DNA from: Aralia elata
Lineage: Eukaryota; Streptophyta; Magnoliopsida; Apiales; Araliaceae
Reading direction: 5' to 3'
Assembly (NCBI GenBank): GCA_034770075.1
Contig: CM068386.1
Span: forward strand, 42,941,990 to 43,005,989
DNA length: 64,000 nt
In this document: positions 11,777-23,623 of the stretch, in pieces
Numbering within the stretch: the stretch's first letter is position 1
Layout of the letters: every line of letters starts with the position of its first letter
Translations under genes and position numbers: made by a program
Notes under the pieces: model-generated
Told to the model about the DNA's origin: nothing
Databases searched by the model: none
What the model saw: only the letters and a program-made list of their open reading frames with translations

Positions 11777-13096
11777 TGTAATATCCCCAAATATTTCAAA
11801 TGTGATCTGAGAAGATCTAATAAAGGTTGTCAATTTAAAACTTAAGAACGATTGCTCAAGTATAAGTTGAGTTATCTCAAAGACTAAAAATGATTCGTAG
11901 ATACGATCGTATACGATTAGAGGTTAGAACTATAACTTAAGTTATGTGTTATGTGAATAAATAAGCTTGAATTGAGCTTCAAATGTGTTATATGATTTTT
12001 GCTATGTGTAGGATTTTGTGTTTTGGTTTAAGTAGTTAACCTTAACACTTATTAAAATCAAGAAGTTGTAAAGGTTACAACGTAACTAGGGTTAAAACCT
12101 AAACCTTAAGGGTTAAAACCTAGAAATCAGATATGCCCATGAAATTCGTCTTGCATCCTTTTGGAATTTTCCTCATTTCATGATATAATGTTTATATGGT
12201 CATAGAACCTAAGGAGCTAATAAAAGTTTTTTGAGAAAGAGACAAAATACACGATTTTCAAGAAAATGCCTTTCGTATTTTTGATCAGTTCTTTTCGTCA
12301 TTTCGACTTATTATATTTCACGACATAGTGTTTATACATGGTTTAGAGACTAATGAACCAATAATATTTTTCCTACGAAAAAACTGAAAACACCATTCAT
12401 TCGGGAACTGTTCTCCGAATTTTAAAATTTCAGATTCTTGAATAACGTTTTTAAGGACAGTCGATGTACTTCGGCTAATAAAAATTTGTTTAGTTTTAGG
12501 GTCCAGGGTTATATATTCGCAAATTTGAGACAAATACGGGGCGTATATGGATCAAATACAGAAAGAATACGAAGAATAGTATAAGTATAATGTACAGTAT
12601 AATACGAGAATTATATTAAAGATTATACGAGATAGATACAAAATTTATACGAGGTATAATACGAGTAGAATACTAATATTATACGATGTATTATATAATA
12701 TATTAAGTATAAATACTTAATATATTATACTAATTTACTAAATAGTTGAAATCAAACTTGTTTGTAACTGGGAATCTAAGTGAATTGCTTTCGACTAATC
12801 ACGATCAAGTATAGTTATCCATATAAAATGGTTTAGACCAATCAGAGCTGAGCTAGACAATACCAAGTTAGTGTAACCAAACTAGGGAAAGAAAACCTAG
12901 TTAGACTAAGTAGTAACTCAATCCATGTGAACTTGAATCGACCAATCAGAGAAGAGATGATGCAAGCATGATGTAAGCATGACATCATCCTCAAAGAAAC
13001 ATAAAGATAATGTCATCATAATGATGTCACAATGATGTCGTCTGGTGGAAGACATTTTGTGGCTTAAAGACCATATTACCCTAACTTAGGAAATTC

Positions 13097-13104
13097 TATA
13101 AATA
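13097..13104 (+). promoter_or_regulatory. TATA box of solo LTR
   Basis: TATAAATA followed by GGGAGC in the middle of the LTR, in the usual CTATAAATAGGG plant context. It supports the plus orientation of the LTR. Confidence 0.65.
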
Positions 13105-13306
13105 GGGAGCTCCCCATTCATTCTTTCCTACCATTTTAAGAGCAGTTCAAGAGCAAAAACATTGCAAATTTATATTCTGAAAGATGTTGTGAGATAATAA
13201 AATTACTTTCGAAGCATCGAAGCGCTACGCGATTGGAAGTAAAGCTAGCAACTACAAGAGGTATACTGTACTGGTTATAATTTTTATTTTTATGTATGTA
13301 TTAGTA

Positions 13307-13735
13307 AAAAATATACTTTTACAAGCAGTTGTAATGCCCAAATTATTTTTTGTATATAGTACAAAAGTCCTATTTATAAGCAGTTATAATGTTTGATTTA
13401 TTTCTCTTATAAAGTTAAAAATATACTTTTATAAGTAGTTACTATGTCCGATTTTCTTCAAGTATTTAGTATGAATATTCATTTTATAAGCCTTTATATT
13501 ACTGAAATTATCTCAAATATAATAGCCGAATATTCATTTTATAAATAGTTGTAATGCCCAATTTATTTTAAATATAATAGTCGAATATTCATTTTATAAG
13601 CAGTTATAATGCTTAATTTATTCTAAATATAGTTGATGAATATTCATTTTATATGCAGTTATAATGCTGAAAATATTTCATGTATAGTAGAAGGAGTCTT
13701 ATTTATAAGCGGTTATAATACCCGAAATAAAACCT
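13307..13735 (+). repeat. About 55-bp tandem array within solo LTR
   Basis: About eight diverged units of 54-57 bp, each with an (A)TTCATTTTATAAGCAGTTATAATGC-like core (for example TTTATAAGCAGTTATAATG at 13374 and 13596). It lies in the region downstream of the TATA box. Confidence 0.75.
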
Positions 13736-14421
13736 AAAAGATTTAATTGTTAAACGCTTAATTTGTCTGCATGAACTTATAATCGTGTAGGATTTACGAC
13801 GAACGTTTAGACCATTATATTTATCTGTAAAAGATATACGAGGCAAGTCTTCTAACTCTTATTTGATTATGTGAGCAAGTCTTCTATCCCTTATTTGTTA
13901 TGTGATAGTTGTTATGTGAAAATGATACATAAAAGTGCTACATGAGATTAAGTAGCATGTGTTATGAGTTAATAACTATTAATTGTTAATGTGATGATAC
14001 ATATGACTATGTATGAAGTAGATATCTTGTTGAGCATGAATTAACGTGATTGTTAATTGAGATGTATGCTACGTCAAAAGCATGTTAAAGTTTATACGAA
14101 AGCATAAACTGTGTATGTGATAATATGTTAGACTTGTTGAGCCGTAGTGTTCATTCTTGAGAATAAAAACTTATTTGCAGATTAAAGAAGAATGATAAGA
14201 AGATCATTGATGTAAAGAAGAAACGTAGACTAGGTTTCATGTTTTATTTACTTGTAATTGTATGAAGTCATAATAATTGTTGTAATACGAACAAGCAAAC
14301 TATATAACCGAATATTATGAAATGATATTATTATTATCATAAAATGTTGTTATGTCTTTACGTTGATATAACTTAGAATTGTTAAAGAACTATTAATCTG
14401 AGTGAGGTTATTGGTAATATG

Positions 14422-15568
14422 TGAAAGTAGTATGCACATAAGCCAATCATATTTGATATGAGGTAGCATATACTTTGTAATCTTATTCGATTGTTAAAGG
14501 CATTTTACTTTATCTACATAGTGCTGTTATATTAAATGTGATAAACCCATAGTTTTGAGCAATGCTTTTAGAATCATGATGGTGATCATGCTAATGAGAT
14601 CTAAATTCTAGATAGCTCATAAACTAAAATCGTTACTAATCGATGGATTACTAAAAAGGGGATTATTGAATCCAGATAGATTAGTACATACGTTGCTTAC
14701 TCTTATGAAAAGGATGATTGATCTCATAATCATTTGTGTGGAGACACTAAAGCAAGTATGTAGGTGCTTATTAGAAAATAAGTTCACTGAACGTGGCTCT
14801 CTAAGGAATACCTAATGGAGTTTTACTCGCCTGTCAATAGGAATTCCTCTAGTGATAGTAGTAAAAGCGATCCTTGGACTTGAGATCATCATAGTATCTT
14901 GTGTATGATGAGTTATACTTTGACATGTCCCTTAAAACCTTTAGGGTATATCAAAGGGTATGATTGACTATAATAAGTTATACATGGAGAGAGGTGAATG
15001 ATCAACAAAGAATCTACCACTTCTAGTAAAAGGAGAGAATGTCCTATGAAATTAGAAAGGAGTTTCTAATTTGCATTAATCAGAGTTGTACATTTGAGAA
15101 TCGAAATACATATAATTAAATAAAATAAGACTTGACAGTAATTCCATGCCTTATATTTAATTGGGACATTGTATGGTAGAAGGATTTAATTATACGGTAA
15201 TTATTCACTGAAAGGTTCTTTTGTGATTAATGTTGAAATCTATATAATCTGAAAAGTCGTTGATCGCTAAGGGGGCTTACCCTTATTGTAGAAAAAATAT
15301 TATTTATTTAAATGAATTAAATATTTTAATTTATTTATTTAAATAAGATTAGAATTGTTCTAATTAATTTATTCACAACCGGTTTAATATGGAGAACCTA
15401 AAGGGTCACACCGCAAAAGAAAAATATTTATTTAAGAAGTAAATGGCATAATCATAATAATAAGTTAAGTGTATTTAATTTAATCTATAGAGATAGAATA
15501 GATTAAATAGCTTAATATTTATTATTTAATATTTTGGAAATATTAAATATAAATTAATAAGAGGAGTC

Positions 15569-15629
<61 letters not shown>

Positions 15630-16219
15630 TACTATTATTTAATTCCTAATAGGGATTGGGAATACAAGTACTCTCTCATAAATTCCTAATTGGATTAGGA
15701 GTTTAATTAATGAAATGAATTTAATTAAAATAAAAACCCTAATCCTAAATAGTTTATGAGGGTTCCCTATATCTATAAATAAGAGGGGTCTTATCATAAT
15801 TTGGGGTTAGACAGTTGCACTATCTTCCATAAGAATTGGAGAGAGAGAGTACTTGCAATTTTTATAGAGATAGAAACTAGGGTTTTGCTAACATCCATCT
15901 TCTTGAATAACTATTCTTCCTTGGTGGATCACCTCTAGAGGCCAAACACTTGGGTGGCTAACGTTGATCAAATCAAAGGAATTTAGTCGATGGAATTCAA
16001 GGAGAACGCGAAAGAATTGGAGGTAAACTTGTACCCGAGGAAGCACAGTTCTACGAGGGTATAATTTCTTAATCTCTATCTCTTTCGTTTATATCGTTAA
16101 TTGAGCACATAGATTGATCATGGTGATGGTTTGTATAAAATTTTAAAATCCGATTTTATCGCGCTTCCGCACTATTTATGTAATTTGATTGCATGTTTGC
16201 GCTATATACAAACTTAACA
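14422..16219 (+). mobile_element. Solo 1.8-kb LTR nested in solo LTR, TSD ATATG
   Basis: Starts TGAAAGTAG and ends CTTAACA. ATATG repeats at 14417-14421 and 16220-16224. Other copies of the same LTR are at 52063-53880 (minus), 54416-56209 (plus) and 57439-58721 (minus, truncated). A TATA box lies at 15774-15781. The superfamily is unassigned; the copy at 54416 is followed by an initiator-Met-like primer site. Confidence 0.9.
15571..15640 (+). repeat. (ATT)n microsatellite in the 1.8-kb LTR
   Basis: A run of ATT units with a few ACT interruptions at the end. The copy at 55613-55635 is shorter, and the inverted copy has (AAT)n at about 58017-58080, so the tract length varies between copies. 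Confidence 0.9.
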
Positions 16220-16916
16220 ATATGGACTGATCATGTTATGCCGATACTCTGAACTTCAGATAGATAGTAAAACATTAATATAATTTTGATAAAGAACTAT
16301 AAATCTGAATGAGGATATTGAATAACATTGTAAATGTTGTAAGACCAGAGATCTAGCACCGATGAAGAAACTAAATTCATCGCAAGGTTCCTCTGTTCCA
16401 AATACAAGTGTGTTATTAACATTGTGAAATTTAGATAAATAGAAAATATCCATATGAAGAGATATATCTATAAAGATATATGTCTAAGTGAGGGTATTAA
16501 ATGGTATTGGGAGTTCTGCAAGCACTGAGGTTACACTAATGAGCACCGGTAAGATGCCAAAATTACCGAAATGCGCCCCTCTGTTGCCAAGAACAATCTT
16601 TGTTAGTAATACTGTGAAACTTGGATATGTAAAATTATAGAATGTCTGAATCATAAGGTTAAAAATTTGACCGATATATATATGGTGTTATCCTTATATA
16701 CGAATGAACTACAAGTTCATACTTGTAGAAAGAATGAAATCGAGATCAAGTTAAGATCTAGGAACGAAGTTAAGGAAATTTATAATTTTATAGTCTGTAA
16801 TAGACTAATTCAACCAATATGATTATGGGATCATTAGTTAAGTTACGAAAGATGTTGAGTTAACGTTGACCGATGTTCGGGCGACGATCATCCAGATTCA
16901 AGGGCGTTACAAGTTG

Positions 16917-17541
16917 GATATATGCACTTTAATTTTTTCACAAGAGGAAAATTTGCACAACATTCAAGGTTATTATGAATTAAGGAAATCTTGTTTAAAA
17001 CAATTTTAAAGCATTAATTAGAGGCTTACAACAACATACGGAAACTTGCACAATGTACAAAGTTGTGTAAGTTAGGAACTTGCACAAAAGAAACATTTGA
17101 ATAGAGTCAGGGAACTTGCCTGGTTTACTGCTACAATTTATCTTTATTCTATGACTTTGAGTAACCTACAGTAGTAATAGGCCACCCTTGATTAATCACT
17201 GTTTAACATCAGTAATGATTCTAACTGACCTAATTATGTGACTCATATAGTCTGTTCTACGGTCTATTTAATTATCTATTGTTAACAGACTCATTATACA
17301 CCTGTTCCGAGTGGTCTCCTAATATCCTTACGACTAGATGGTCATCTCAGTAACCATCAGCTTATGACAGTGGTTGAGTTTACCCTACGCTCGGCTCAAA
17401 TTAAGGGAAGGCTTTTAGATTCTCAGCGGAGATGAACCCTCCGACTCGTCGCTCGAAGCGTTTACCTTACGGTTCGGGTTGACTTACGGACATGAAGTGG
17501 AGTCAGAGGTGGATCATTAGGGTACTTGCTTAAGGAATATA
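16917..17541 (-). mobile_element. 5' LTR of chromovirus A, segment 2 of 3
   Basis: Resumes after the solo LTR's duplicated AGTTG and runs to the insertion site of Tat-1 (TSD ATATA, 17537-17541). No coding frame is convincing. Confidence 0.7.
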
Positions 17542-19586
17542 TGTCGACGCCGGGTTTCGCTTCGTGGGTCCTTTTAGTCTTTTCCAATTTTAGCCTCTTG
17601 ACTAAATGATTTTTGGAAAAGGTCGGCATTAATGTCGACGGGGTTTTGAAAGATCGTTTTTTATGATGAGCCAATTAACCAGAGTCGCCAGTTGGTATAT
17701 TTGAAATGGATGTACCAACTCATCCAAGTTTTCGTTTTTTATAAATCGCTGGCTCATATGTGACTCCGAATTAATTGGTCTGCGAACCGAGATTCATAGA
17801 GTTCGGGGGCTTGCTTAAGTGAAGGGAAGGTGTTAGGCACCCCTCGACTTCCGTGAAATACGGTTACCGCAATCTTGATGCTGTCCTATCTTTTAATTCA
17901 TGAAATGTGTATATGTGCAGGTGTGTGTGTGTGCTTATGTGAATGTTGTGGTGAGTTTGTATGAAAGAATCATTTGGATTTTTGGGAAAGTCGTGCTTTA
18001 ATTTGGGAACGCTTCGGAATATCTTTTCGGCATACACGAGAAAGCTTTATGAAAGAGGTTTGATTTAAATTGTCAAAATTAGGAGATTTTCATTAGGTGA
18101 CGTTTTGGCAAAAGAGGATTTTATTAAGCCTTAGCAAAAATAGGAATCGAGATTCATACGTTGCTTTCATAAATGATGGGCAATTTCTAGGATCTCTTTC
18201 GCCTTATACATCAAGGTTTAATAAAACCTTTAATTTCTTTTATAAAACCCATTTTTGTGACATTTGAAAATAACCTCTTTTTAGCTTTCTCGTAGAATAG
18301 GAATCAATTTTCATTAGCATTTCCAATTTTTAGCCTTGTGATGCTAATATCCTACTTTGATTGATTTTAGAAAAGATCTTTATCGTTTAATCTTTTGAAA
18401 CCATTTTGGTGTCACGAAATATAATCAAGCATAAACATGCGTTGGGGCTATCCACGAGCATATAAGCCATCAAAATATCCCCAAACGCCAACAATCACAT
18501 ATTCCACTAATACGGGGCCTTAAACCCGATTCTCGTCTTAACGTCGTTTTAAGGCCCAACGGTTACATATTACAAAACGAGCACCTTGAATCTATAGATA
18601 CATCAAAACATCCATTATCGGATTTGAACCACGGGGTCGCGTTCCTAGGCTCACACGAGATTATGACATGCCCACAAAATGAATACTACATAATTAACCA
18701 ACCCGGATTTATCTAATACACCATGATATCCTAAAATGACAATCTAAATAAATTACACCCAATGAACCACCATAAACAAGCTAGAAATTTCATCAATTGG
18801 ATATCCTCGGGTTATTAGGAAGAATTTTGTTCCGATGGAACCCTCACCAATAATCCCTAATCCATGATTATTCAACAAGATACATGAAAGTTACATCTAA
18901 TTTATTCAATCAATATGACATGAATTGCTAGAACAAATAGAAATTTTCACCTTGCAATTGATCTCAAATGGATGTGAACTTGTGTATTTGAATAGGATAA
19001 GGAGTGTATTTGATACAACAAAAATCAAAAGAATTAAATCCTCTCTTTTTTCTTCTCCTTTCTCCCTATTTTGTTGCAAAATCTAGCTATTTTCTCTCTA
19101 TTTCCGTGCTTTTGCTGCTGCAGAAATTCTCCTTCTTCAAAAACTGCTGAACTCCCTGTATGCTGCACGAAACTGGGCTGAAATAGGCTAGCTGGCCGCC
19201 TGCCTTCCACTCACCCCGATTTCGAGTTCCGTATTTCGAGTTCCGTGTTTTCAAAAGGCGCACTATTTGGCCGCAGATCAATCCGCGGCTGGACGGTTTG
19301 ACTTTCTCGTTTTCCGTGCCACGCCTCGATTTTCGCGCCATAACGTCGGTTTTCGCTGACAGGCTCGTATTCGGCAGTCCAGGAAATTTCGGGAGACGTG
19401 CCACCTCATTCGGGGACGTCTGCTCTGGATGGCCTTATTGTCACGTCAGCTTTGGTCGCCAAACATTGCGATGGTGTCGGGCGCTCGCACTTGTGCCCCC
19501 TCCTTCGCTCCCGCAAGCCGGTTCAATTGACGATTTTGCCCTCCTGTCATGGTTAGTACAAGGATCGCAAAATTTGGGTGTCTACA
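17542..19586 (-). mobile_element. 3' LTR of Tat-1
   Basis: In element orientation it starts TGTAGACACCC at 19586 and ends GGCGTCGACA at 17542. It contains the segment CTTGCTTAAGTGAAGG...TGTTAGGCACCCC, familiar from Tat/Ogre LTRs, at about 17812-17842. It differs from the 5' LTR by a 14-bp direct duplication near 19217 and a shorter GT run. Confidence 0.95.
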
Positions 19587-19600
19587 GCTGCCCCTCTTTA
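19587..19600 (-). other. Polypurine tract of Tat-1
   Basis: On the minus strand TAAAGAGGGGCAGC lies directly before the 3' LTR. Tat-2 has the same tract with two changes at 41018-41031. Confidence 0.8.
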
Positions 19601-19770
19601 TCATGTTCATGCAATGTTTAATGAAATGAATAGGATAAAGAATAGACACTCGATGCATGAATGACAATGCATAAGGATGACAATGGATACGTGATGCAAC
19701 ACATATGATTTATGATGCAACGCAAGATGCCATTGATGCAAAACATTCAGAAAAGGGTGTCGAGGCTGAT

Positions 19771-20833
19771 GATCGTCTCGTCGGGGCCGGGTATCGTCGC
19801 CGGTCACCCATCTCGTAACCCCCGGTTATCGTCGCCGGTTGGTTATCTTGTCGGAGCCGATTTTCGTCGCCGGACATCCATCTCGTAATTGCCGGTTATC
19901 GTCGCCGGTCGATTGTCTCGTCGGGGCCGGGTATCGTCGCCGGTCACCCATCTCGTAACCCCCGGTTATCGTCGCCGGTTGGTTATCTTGTCGGAGCCGG
20001 TTTTCGTCGCCGGACATCCATCTCGTAATCGCCGGTTATCGTCGCCGGTCGATTATCTCGTCGGGGCCGGGTATCGGCGCCGGTCACCCATCTCGTAACC
20101 CCCGGTTATCGTCGCCGGTTGGTTATCTTGTCGGAGCCGGTTTTCATCGCCGGACATCCATCTCGTAATCGCCGGTTATCGTCGCTGGTCGATTGTCTTG
20201 TCGGGGTCGGGTATCGTCGCCGGTCACCCATTTCGTAACCCCCGGTTATCGTCACTGGTTGGTTATCTTGTCGGAGCCGGTTTTCTTCGCCGGACTTCCA
20301 TCTCGTAATCGCCGGTTATCGTCGCCGGTCGATTGTCTTATCGGGGCCGGGTATCATCGCCGGTCACCCATCTCGTAACCCCCGGTTATCGTCGCCGGTT
20401 GGTTATCTTTTCGGAGCCGGTTTTCGTCGCCGGACATCCATCTCGTAATCGCCGGTTATCGTCGCCGGTCGATTGTCTTGTCGGGGCCGGGTATCGTCGC
20501 CGGTCACCCATCTCGTAACCCCCGGTTATCGTCGCCGGTTGGTTATCTTGTCGGAGCCGGTTTTCGTCGCTGAACATCCATCTCGTAATCGCCGGTTATC
20601 GTCGCCGGTCGATTGTCTCGTCGGGGCCGGGTATCGTCACCGGTCACCCATCCCGTAACCCCCGGTTATCATCCCCGGTTGGTTATCTTGTCGGAGCCGA
20701 TTTTCGTCGCCGGACATCCATCTCGTAATCGCCGGTTATCGTCGCTGGTCGATTGTCTTGTCGGGGCCGGGTATCGTCGCCGGTCACCCATCTCGTAACC
20801 CCCAGTTATCGTCGCCGGTTGGTTATCTTGTCG
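19771..20833. repeat. 140-bp tandem array made of 35-bp units (Tat-1 3' region)
   Basis: About 7.6 copies of a 140-bp unit. The landmark TCGGGGCCGGGTAT recurs at 19781, 19921, 20061, 20201, 20341, 20481, 20621 and 20761. Each unit is four 35-bp sub-repeats sharing a core like GTTATCGTCGCCGGT. GC content is far above the surroundings. It lies between polypurine tract and the antisense genes. Open frames on both strands arise from the repeat itself and are not genes. Confidence 0.95.
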
Positions 20834-20962
20834 CTTGGTCGAAACGAGAAGCCGTGTTCGACACCTGATTCATCAAAATCTCGTATTTTATTATCACACT
20901 CTGAGTCCAATAGGCTTTAGAATCGATTCAGCTTGCAATGGACCAATGGGGGAGCACTGGGC

Positions 20963-21035
20963 CCAGCCGCAGATGGATCTGCAGCCAGCCGCAGATTGAT
21001 CTGCGGCCAGCCGCAGATAGATTTGCGGCTAAGAT
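20963..21035. repeat. GCCGCAGAT palindromic repeats (Tat-1 leader of antisense gene)
   Basis: Three direct copies of a 23-24 bp unit with the pattern AGCCGCAGATnGATCTGCGGCC, each an imperfect palindrome. Related motifs lie in both Tat-1 LTRs (about 19267 and 35177) and in Tat-2 at 38955-39030 and 41858-41905. Confidence 0.75.
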
Positions 21036-21192
21036 CGGGATTCATAAGCGGCTCGCCGCTTCCAGATCTGTCACTTTCAACTTCGTACCCCACATAGATT
21101 CCTGCGATTTTACTCGTTTTCAAGGACCTTTTGTCGAGTTTCCCAATTTTTCTGCAAAAACCGCTCCGGTAGGATCGTTCTACGCGCTACAG

Positions 21193-21650
21193 GTAACACT
21201 TTGACCGTTCACTTTTCAATTTCGTCAATATTTTGCTATACATTTAGCTATTTACATGCTATAGATGGAAGATGTATGCTTTACAATGCTATATTATGTA
21301 TGATCATATATACATGCTATGTATCAACTGTGTGAGTCCTATTTTATGCTCATGATGCGGTCCCACATACTGTTATTCTTTTTCTGCAAGAAAATCATGC
21401 ATTACATGCTGTAATTACACTTATGAATGCAATTTTGATCTGTTTGAGGCTTGGATTGATGGAAAACATGTTTGGCTTATGCCTGGGATGTCCATTTTAC
21501 AAACGAAACTCTGCCGATTTTTTTTTTTTTTTTTTTACACAGACCATAAACATGCATCATGTTTAATTATATGATGAGGGTAGGAATTTAGAATATTCGT
21601 GACATAATTCAAAAGGGAACTTACCTTCCTCCTTGCCTGTTCTGTTCCAG
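21193..21650 (+). other. Predicted 5'-UTR intron of PMD-like gene
   Basis: Donor CTACAG|GTAACA at 21193 and acceptor TTCTGTTCCAG at 21650, three bases before the ATG. It includes a run of 18 T. Tat-2 has the same donor word (ATAG|GTAACG, 42078) and an acceptor just before its ATG (42672). Conservation supports the intron; no transcript evidence is available. Confidence 0.55.
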
Positions 21651-21652
21651 CT

Positions 21653-23623
21653 ATGGATCCCGATGCTCATAGTAGCTCCTCCGTGTCACGGACCTCGGGT
21701 GTTCGCCGTCGTAGGGCTGCGCCTGCTCCTGTTCCTCCTCGGACCCGTCAGGCTCGCCGCTTGGCGGAGGCTGTCATTCGTCCCGATCATCCGGACGTTG
21801 AGGAGGCTGTTCCTCCGGAGGTCGCGGCAGAGGGGCCATCCTCCAGCACACCGGCTCCATCTACTCATCAGGCTTCTTCTGGCGCCCCTGTGCAGATACC
21901 CGATCTTTTGGGTCGGGATCTCAGTCGTCACCCCTCAGCATCTCTCGTGGCTAACGTGGTATATTCAGTTCTATTCTGATTTTATTCTCAATTTCTCAAT
22001 TCTCCTTTTATCCGGACTGACCCATTGGTGATTGTCCCAGGTGCCCGAGTTTACTCAGCCGAGGGGCAACTGGTTCAACATCTACTCCCTCTACACGGCT
22101 CTGCACAGCGACTACCGGGCGATGGTGGATTCTTGGGGGTTCCGTCACTTCTTCACTATCATCCCCCGGCAGTGCCCCTGGGGTTATATGAGGGCTTTGT
22201 CCGAGAGATGGTTTCACCAGACCCAGTCCCTTCACCTTCTGGACTGTGAGGTTGTGTTGACCCCCTGGGACTGGAGATACATTACGGGCATAGAGTTTAC
22301 CGGGTCCCGCGTTCCTCTAGATCTCGACATCACTCCTGCGGAGGTCCGGGCTTTATTGGGCTTCGCTGCTGAGGATCGGGTCTTTAAGGCCCGTAGTATT
22401 CGATCTGGTGCCTTGGCTGTTGATGCGGTCGGGGGTCTCTATGCGCTGCCCATTCCAGCGGATCAGGGTACTCGGGACATTCTGCTCCGACGCCTGTTCC
22501 TGACCATCATGAGGGGTTGTTTCCTAGGGAACAACTCCTCCACCATTCATTTCAGCGTCGTAGGAGCGGTCAGAGACGTGGACCGCATCAGTGACTATGA
22601 CTGGGGGTCATTCACCTTTGCCTACTTCCTCCACGGTATGCGTTTACGCTCGGAAGGCCAGACAGATGCTTGGCTCGGATTTTATCACTTCCTGCTGGTG
22701 AGGTTTCTCTTTCCCTCTTCTTATTGGACTTTCCCTCATTTATTTCCCTTTTTTGCATTCAGATTACTCATGCTTTTCACTATTTCTGTTCGCAGTTCTG
22801 GGCCTACGAGCGTCTCCCATGTCTGAGGCCTGTCACTACTCTTGGCTTGGACACCTATCCCCGGGGTCGGCGATGGCATCATAGCACCGTGGAGGAGGTC
22901 CCGGTATCTGGCAGTTTTGCACACTGCCGCATCCAGCTGGAGCTGATCACGGCTGCAGGGGTCATCTGGAGGCCTTATCTTTCTGAGCATCTGGATGTGG
23001 GGTTTATAGATGGGCATCCTACCGGCCCGGAGTTTGCACGTTCCACCCGTCGCCTCACTTTGCAGAGTATTGGAGGATGGGTTATGTACCTGGGGGAGCG
23101 CGCCTTCAGATGCGTTACAGGAGAGATCCGCATCCCGTACTCCCTTCCTTTCACTACTTCCTGGCCGCTGGATTCTCAGCCTTCAGAGATCATGCTTGCA
23201 GGGGAGGATGGCCGGATGCTTTCGACGGGTCCCAGTACCAGTGATGCCTTCCGTACTTGGTGGGTGCCCCGCACCATCGGTCCTCAGACCCGGGCCACAT
23301 TCTTCCTCGGGGATATGGTCTCCGGCTCGGTGATGATGACCGACTGGGCAGCCTGCGTTCGGACTCCCACTCATGCCGAGCAGATCGCCACCCTGACCCG
23401 TCAAGTAGACCAGCTATCTCTATATCTTCGGGTGCTGGGCCGGACTCCAGAGGATTCTTATGCCTATGATCCTGATGGTGCGGGTTATGATGCGGGCCCG
23501 AGCTCGTCTGATGCCACAGCGCAGCCCTACATTCCGGACATGAACTTCGGTCCTCCGACCTCGACGACCCCAGGGGATCAGTTTGAGGATCCCGCCTTTA
23601 TCGATGAGGTTGATTTTATTTAG
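21653..23623 (+). CDS. PMD-like (plant mobile domain) protein, 3 exons, antisense within Tat-1
   Basis: Exons 21653-21958, 22041-22697 and 22796-23623; the introns (82 and 98 bp) are GT-AG and both in phase 0, and the joined frame is open for 596 codons. Exon 1 encodes a basic, Ser/Pro-rich start (MDPDAHSSSS..., GVRRRRAAPAP). Exon 2 starts VPEFTQPRGNW and contains GFRHFFTIIPRQCPWGY, LSERWFHQTQSLHLL and TPWDWRYITGIEF, the pattern of the aminotransferase-like plant mobile domain. Exon 3 begins FWAYERLP and ends in a low-complexity Ser/Asp/Pro tail with a possible short helix (HAEQIATLTRQVDQLSLYLR). Host PMD proteins act in heterochromatin silencing and gene expression; the role inside the element is unknown. 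The gene is intact although pol is dead, and it faces pol tail to tail. Confidence 0.82.

Larger units (their letters stand above)
11777..16911 (+). mobile_element. Solo LTR, chromovirus type, TSD AGTTG
   Basis: Starts TGTAATATCCCC and ends GGGCGTTACA. The 5-bp direct repeats AGTTG at 11772-11776 and 16912-16916 flank it exactly. Without the nested insertion at 14422-16219 it is about 3.3 kb, like the LTR at 47132-50404. It has a TATA box (TATAAATA at 13097-13104) on the plus strand and a tandem array downstream of it. No internal coding region is present, so unequal recombination between two LTRs is inferred. Confidence 0.85.

Noticed and set aside
17462..17674. Minus-strand 70-codon frame across the Tat-1 left boundary
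   Set aside because: It spans an LTR junction with its TSD, so it cannot be an old gene.
19826..20798. Many 60-70 codon open frames on both strands in the 140-bp array
   Set aside because: They follow from the repeat itself. The unit length is not a multiple of three, frames rotate, and there is no domain or start context.
19771..20833. Possible CRISPR array
   Set aside because: The whole 140-bp unit repeats with no unique spacers, in plant retrotransposon context. It is a minisatellite.
21633..22031. Alternative frames over PMD exon 1 (132 codons plus, 81 codons minus)
   Set aside because: GC-rich coding sequence opens shadow frames. The chosen frame is the one that continues in phase across the first intron and has a counterpart in Tat-2.
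22032..22826. A single-exon reading of the PMD gene (264 codons)
   Set aside because: It would start in the intron acceptor and read through the second intron. The spliced model keeps phase on both sides and is matched in Tat-2.
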